A stretch of 9,790 bases of DNA from JACKLD01 sp049297695. GTDB lineage: Bacteria; Pseudomonadota; Alphaproteobacteria; UBA2136; UBA6156. The DNA lies in contig JBAQUT010000037.1 in assembly GCA_049297695.1 (NCBI GenBank), positions 1 through 9,790 of the forward strand, written 5' to 3'. This document shows positions 7,226 to 9,790 of this stretch, one piece after another. The position numbers were made by a program, and so were the translations under genes. The notes under the pieces are model-generated. The model ran no database searches. It was given only the letters and a program-made list of their open reading frames with translations, and had not been told where the DNA came from. Each line of letters starts with the position of its first letter. Position 1 is the stretch's first letter.

Positions 7226-8074
7226 ATGCGAATTCATCATTCTCAAAGCGAATTCATTTACAATGCTATAGAAGCCCTCAAAGCCCAAGGCCTTACGCCA
7301 ATGCAAGCCGCTCAAACACTTCTCACAAAACCAGAAGCTCGGCATTACAAAGATACAAATTCCCTTCTCGCCCTCCATCGTACACACAAACAACGGAAAT
7401 TCCCCCAACTCCTCATTAAAAAACCCAAACCAGCAAACTACAAGTCACATCAGCCTCGTAAAACAGTGGAATTAATTCTATCCACCATGAGAGATCTCCA
7501 ATCCCAATACCAACCAACTTCTGTTGCACAAGCTGCCCGACATTTAACTCAAACAGATAATAATTTTAAATATATAAGTCCAAGCACAATAAAAGGGGTT
7601 ATTTATAGTCACGCTACACCAAATCAACGAGATGATATTCACACGCTCACGTTAAATAAACGAAGGGGCGCAAGAGATTTTACAGAGAGTCTTGCCCAAG
7701 ATTGTTTAATAACTGGAAATACCGATGCTTTTCATATCTTTTCAACCTTTCAACCTCCTCATTTTCAAATGAGTTTAAATTTTTTTAAATCCCATATACA
7801 CGTTTCAACAACTAAAAATTCAATACAGTTTCCTCCCCACCTCTCCTCCAACTCTCTCACCACCGCCACCAGCGCCCTCCGCCTCCTCAAAGCCCGGGCG
7901 GAACACGTGCACCCCACCGACCAACCCGGCAACGTCCTCGCCATGGCCCTCCCCGAATATATGGTGCGCCCGCTCCTCCAACGCTGCTTGGAAGAAGCTC
8001 GTCTCAGAACCCTTCAAATATCAAATACCCCTAACCTACCTTCAAGCCCCCAAACCGCCTCTCCCGACCGTTAA
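7226..8074 (+). CDS. Hypothetical basic protein, 282 aa, inserted between uppS and rseP
   Basis: I do not recognise this protein. It is very basic and rich in His, Lys, Gln and Asn in its first ~200 residues; there are no membrane segments or signal peptide. Two stretches have helix-turn-helix-like spacing, LTPMQAAQTLLTKPEA (about 23-38) and TSVAQAARHLTQ (98-109), the latter followed by ISPSTIKGVIYSH. A DNA-binding role is a guess. The C-terminal ~80 residues (LRLLKARAEHVHPTDQPGN, EYMVRPLLQRCLEEARLR) look like a separate helical part. Composition changes abruptly inside the gene near 7826, from about 27-30% GC to above 70% (by-eye counts of 60-nt rows). The start at 7226 is chosen from the promoter 7 nt upstream; the frame is open back to 7127. 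It runs against rseP and uppS and overlaps the 3' end of uppS by 44 nt. Confidence 0.72.
   Translation: MRIHHSQSEFIYNAIEALKAQGLTPMQAAQTLLTKPEARHYKDTNSLLALHRTHKQRKFPQLLIKKPKPANYKSHQPRKTVELILSTMRDLQSQYQPTSVAQAARHLTQTDNNFKYISPSTIKGVIYSHATPNQRDDIHTLTLNKRRGARDFTESLAQDCLITGNTDAFHIFSTFQPPHFQMSLNFFKSHIHVSTTKNSIQFPPHLSSNSLTTATSALRLLKARAEHVHPTDQPGNVLAMALPEYMVRPLLQRCLEEARLRTLQISNTPNLPSSPQTASPDR
7229..7258. repeat. Direct repeat GCGAATTCAT, 20-bp period
   Basis: GCGAATTCAT occurs at 7229-7238 and 7249-7258, right at the 5' end of the 282-aa gene and in the divergent gap to rseP. A 20-bp period is close to two helical turns, so a dimeric or tandem-bound regulator is possible. It also encodes protein there, so chance cannot be excluded. 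Confidence 0.4.
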
Positions 8075-8732
8075 ACACACCTACCGCATCGTCCAACTCG
8101 GCCACGCCAAAATCTGGCCATGCCACGGAGGTAAAGTACAGCTCGCTGTACGCCAGCTGCCACAGCATAAAGTTGCTTATCCGCTGTTCCCCGCTGGTGC
8201 GGACAATCAAATCCGGGTCGGGCACCCCCGCTGTGTCCAACGCCGCCGTTAGGCTTTCCGCCGTCACCTCTCCCGCTTTCGCAGCCTTGGCAGCCGCCCG
8301 CACCAGCTCGTCCCGACCACTGTAGTTAATGGCAAACTGCACGGTCAGCTTGGTGTTAGCTGCTGTTGTGGCTTCCACTTCATCCATCAGAGTCACAATG
8401 TCCGCCGCCAGCTTGCCGGGGGTTCGGTCGCCAATAAACCGCACGCGGATGCCCTTCTTCCCCATACTTTTCATTTCTTGCTTAAAGTAAAGCCGCATCA
8501 GGTTAAACAACCCACTTACCTCATCCTCAGGCCGCTTCCAATTTTCGGTAGAAAACGCATAAAACGTGGCAAAAGCTACTCCCCGCTCCATCAAGGCATC
8601 GCACACCCGCCGCACGGCCTCCACCCCCTGCCGATGCCCCTCCAGCCGCGACAACCCCCGCGCCGTGGCCCAACGGCCGTTGCCATCCATAATGAAAGCA
8701 ATGTGTTGCAAGGTTTTAGCGGGCGTACTCAT
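8031..8732 (-). CDS. uppS: Undecaprenyl diphosphate synthase UppS
   Basis: UppS condenses isopentenyl diphosphate in cis onto farnesyl diphosphate to make undecaprenyl diphosphate, the lipid carrier for peptidoglycan and O-antigen. The 233-residue length is typical (E. coli 253). Family signatures appear in order: HIAFIMDGNGRWA with catalytic Asp16 (E. coli Asp26), GHRQGVEAVRRV, FYAFSTENWKRP, VQFAINYSGRDE, DLIVRTSGEQRISNFMLWQ, AYSELYFTSVAWPDF. All key residues look intact. No good ribosome site lies just before ATG 8732 (the upstream bases are TTGGGCC), and a 21-codon upstream frame overlaps the start, so translation may be coupled. In most proteobacteria cdsA and dxr follow uppS before rseP; here a plus-strand gene does. 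The 3' end overlaps that gene by 44 nt. Confidence 0.97.
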   Translation of the reverse strand: MSTPAKTLQHIAFIMDGNGRWATARGLSRLEGHRQGVEAVRRVCDALMERGVAFATFYAFSTENWKRPEDEVSGLFNLMRLYFKQEMKSMGKKGIRVRFIGDRTPGKLAADIVTLMDEVEATTAANTKLTVQFAINYSGRDELVRAAAKAAKAGEVTAESLTAALDTAGVPDPDLIVRTSGEQRISNFMLWQLAYSELYFTSVAWPDFGVAELDDAVGVFNGRERRFGGLKVG

Positions 8733-8781
8733 GGCCCAAGGGTTTAGGCAAAAACCGCCCCCCTGTCCAGCAGAATTTCAT
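8716..8781 (-). CDS. Possible 21-codon leader ORF upstream of uppS
   Basis: ATG 8781 opens a 21-codon frame (MKFCWTGGRFLPKPLGHEYAR) that ends at 8716, overlapping the uppS start by 17 nt in another frame. AAGGGGG lies immediately before the ATG, so the spacing is too short by normal rules. It is listed because uppS has no ribosome site of its own and re-initiation is possible. Its reality is doubtful, since this short frame also continues as an open shadow frame upstream. Confidence 0.25.
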   Translation of the reverse strand: MKFCWTGGRFLPKPLGHEYAR

Positions 8782-8786
8782 CCCCC

Positions 8787-8814
8787 TTGCTTTTAGTATA
8801 CTTATATCTATAAT
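8787..8814 (+). promoter_or_regulatory. Promoter of the small secreted protein gene
   Basis: TTGCTT (8787-8792), 16-nt spacer, perfect TATAAT (8809-8814), ending 6 nt before ATG 8821. This predicts a leaderless transcript. The same AT-rich island (8791-8820) also holds TATACT on the minus strand (8795-8800), a possible -10 box for uppS, so the two genes may share a divergent control region. Confidence 0.65.
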
Positions 8815-8820
8815 ACTCGT

Positions 8821-9057
8821 ATGAAACACCTCCAAACCGTCGCAGCAGCCCTTGGCCTTACCGCAATCTCCACCATGGCGTTGGCCCAACAACCCTCCTG
8901 CCCTCAACTCGCCAGCGCCATCCGCGAAGCTCAAGCCAAAATCATTCAACTTCAAGGCAAAAGTGACCCCTCCTCCAAAGACCAACTGAAAGATTGGACA
9001 ATCCAATTGAAAACTCTAAATGGTATGGCAAATAGCTCCAAATGCCCTACTAATTAA
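8821..9057 (+). CDS. Small secreted two-cysteine protein, 78 aa, unknown function
   Basis: This is a small exported protein I do not recognise. A textbook signal peptide (MKH, then a hydrophobic Ala/Leu stretch, ending TMALA) predicts cleavage after Ala22, leaving about 56 residues in the periplasm or outside. The mature part looks like a helical hairpin: a helix at about 28-45 (QLASAIREAQAKIIQLQ), a turn with DPSS (49-52), and a second helix at about 53-68. Cys27 and Cys75 sit at its two ends, both followed by Pro, so a disulfide closing the hairpin is plausible. It is not a lipoprotein, as there is no lipobox Cys after the signal. It has a strong promoter directly before the ATG, is divergent from uppS, and overlaps the end of the next minus-strand gene by 8 nt. 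Confidence 0.75.
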   Translation: MKHLQTVAAALGLTAISTMALAQQPSCPQLASAIREAQAKIIQLQGKSDPSSKDQLKDWTIQLKTLNGMANSSKCPTN

Positions 9058-9748
9058 GGTCTTTTCCAGCCTGCCCAAACCCATTGGCCCGTGCCCACAT
9101 GGGCCCACACCCCCGCTCCTTGGCTTTATGGTAAAGTTCTGTCATGCCCAATACGCGGGATACACCACTCATCCGCTCTTCAGCCTCCGCTCGTTCTGCC
9201 TTAGTACGCGTACGGTCATGCCCACGCTCGGCCATAATACCGTAATCAAGTAAGTCTTTGGCTGAAAATGCAACACCACGTTCATCCCGCACCACATCCA
9301 ACTCGTCATGAATCACGACCCCATAACTCTCGCCAAGATCCATCACTGCCCTTACAAATTCTTCTAGAATTTCAATATCCTTGTCATCACCGTCAAGATT
9401 ATAGTTTTCTACCATCTCGTTGTGGTGTTTCATCAATCGATTCCAAAACATCACCAAATGAGATTTAGCCGACAAATCCATCACATCCACAAACATCCGT
9501 TGTTTGGTAAATCTCCCGCTCAGCGCCGTATCACAACCCGCCGCCATGAAGAATTCCCTATGGTGATGATGAACATACTCCCAGTTAGCTCCTTCCATGA
9601 TATGGTTTAAAAGAGATGTGTTATATTCATTCTGTAATACCGTTTTTCGCATGTCCAGCGATTGCCGCAAACTATCTAGCGCAACATTAAACCCCCTTTC
9701 CACCTCTCCCACATATTTCCGCAATTGCTTCAATGTTACCTTAGCCAT
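9050..9748 (-). CDS. Hypothetical helical protein, 232 aa
   Basis: I do not recognise this protein. It has no signal peptide or membrane segment and looks mostly alpha-helical. It has a His cluster (EYVHHHHREFF, about residues 57-67), an acidic stretch LDGDDKDIEILEEF (about 117-130), and a charged helix RTRTKAERAEAEERM near 178-192. Codon composition is lower in GC (about 37% in 9361-9420, by eye) than the envelope genes, suggesting accessory DNA. Two tandem ATGs (9751 and 9748) are available. The G9 run lies 3 nt before the first and 6 nt before the second, so I chose 9748. The gene faces the small secreted protein and their ends overlap by 8 nt. Nothing in the window reveals its partner, because its upstream neighbour lies outside. 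Confidence 0.65.
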   Translation of the reverse strand: MAKVTLKQLRKYVGEVERGFNVALDSLRQSLDMRKTVLQNEYNTSLLNHIMEGANWEYVHHHHREFFMAAGCDTALSGRFTKQRMFVDVMDLSAKSHLVMFWNRLMKHHNEMVENYNLDGDDKDIEILEEFVRAVMDLGESYGVVIHDELDVVRDERGVAFSAKDLLDYGIMAERGHDRTRTKAERAEAEERMSGVSRVLGMTELYHKAKERGCGPMWARANGFGQAGKDLN

Positions 9749-9754
9749 CATGTT

Positions 9755-9763
9755 CCCCCCCCC
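9755..9763 (-). repeat. G9 homopolymer tract before the 232-aa gene
   Basis: There are nine consecutive G on the coding strand directly in the ribosome-binding position, so slippage would change the spacing to the start codon. An upstream ATG at 9763-9765 leads into this tract and stops at once with nine G. With ten G it would be in frame with the gene. Confidence 0.6.
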
Positions 9764-9790
9764 ATTTCCCCCACCCTAACCGAATACAAT

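Noticed and set aside
7121..7408. Minus-strand 95-codon frame across the divergent gap
   Set aside because: It overlaps rseP and the plus-strand gene, with no ribosome site or recognisable features.
7820..8017. Minus-strand 65-codon frame between uppS and rseP
   Set aside because: Gly/Glu-rich complement of the GC-rich end of the 282-aa gene. It has no resemblance to CdsA or Dxr remnants.
9085..9115. GGGCCC-centred inverted repeat as a terminator for the convergent genes
   Set aside because: It lies inside the 232-aa gene, the stem is imperfect, and no T-run follows on either strand.

Overview
The window carries a Gram-negative envelope-biogenesis cluster, with nearly all genes on the minus strand. 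Read 5'->3' on that strand the order is uppS (8031-8732), [plus-strand insert], rseP (5950-~7146), bamA (3618-~5900), skp/ompH (3066-3578), terminator, lpxD (1963-2976), fabZ (1536-1976), lpxA (672-~1469), a 93-residue unknown (391-672), and the first ~132 codons of a nucleoside 2-deoxyribosyltransferase-like gene that runs off the left edge. The backbone is the classic proteobacterial uppS...rseP-bamA-skp-lpxD-fabZ-lpxA block. The single-PDZ RseP, moderate-to-high GC and FabZ/LpxA style suggest an alphaproteobacterium, but this is inference and not proven by the window.

Functionally the block builds the outer membrane. UppS makes the undecaprenyl carrier lipid, RseP is the intramembrane protease of the envelope stress pathway, BamA inserts beta-barrel proteins, and Skp chaperones them through the periplasm. 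LpxD and LpxA acylate lipid A precursors, and FabZ supplies acyl chains. A 9-bp-stem terminator after skp separates rseP-bamA-skp from lpxD-fabZ-lpxA and its followers.

The non-standard parts sit at three points. (1) Between uppS and rseP, where cdsA and dxr are usually found, there is instead one oppositely oriented 282-residue ORF (7226-8074). Its first ~200 codons are very AT-rich and its last ~80 very GC-rich. (2) Downstream of lpxA, where lpxI/lpxB normally follow, a 93-residue unknown and a deoxyribosyltransferase-like gene are joined to lpxA by 1-nt and 8-11-nt overlaps. (3) To the right of uppS, a divergent small secreted two-cysteine protein (8821-9057) converges on a 232-residue helical unknown (9050-9748) with a G9 tract just upstream of its start.

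Both plus-strand genes have a good -35/-10 pair whose -10 ends only 6-7 bases before the ATG, which predicts leaderless transcripts. I saw no tRNA, rRNA, CRISPR array or recognisable insertion sequence. No intergenic stretch exceeds 300 bases; the longest are about 80-90 bases.
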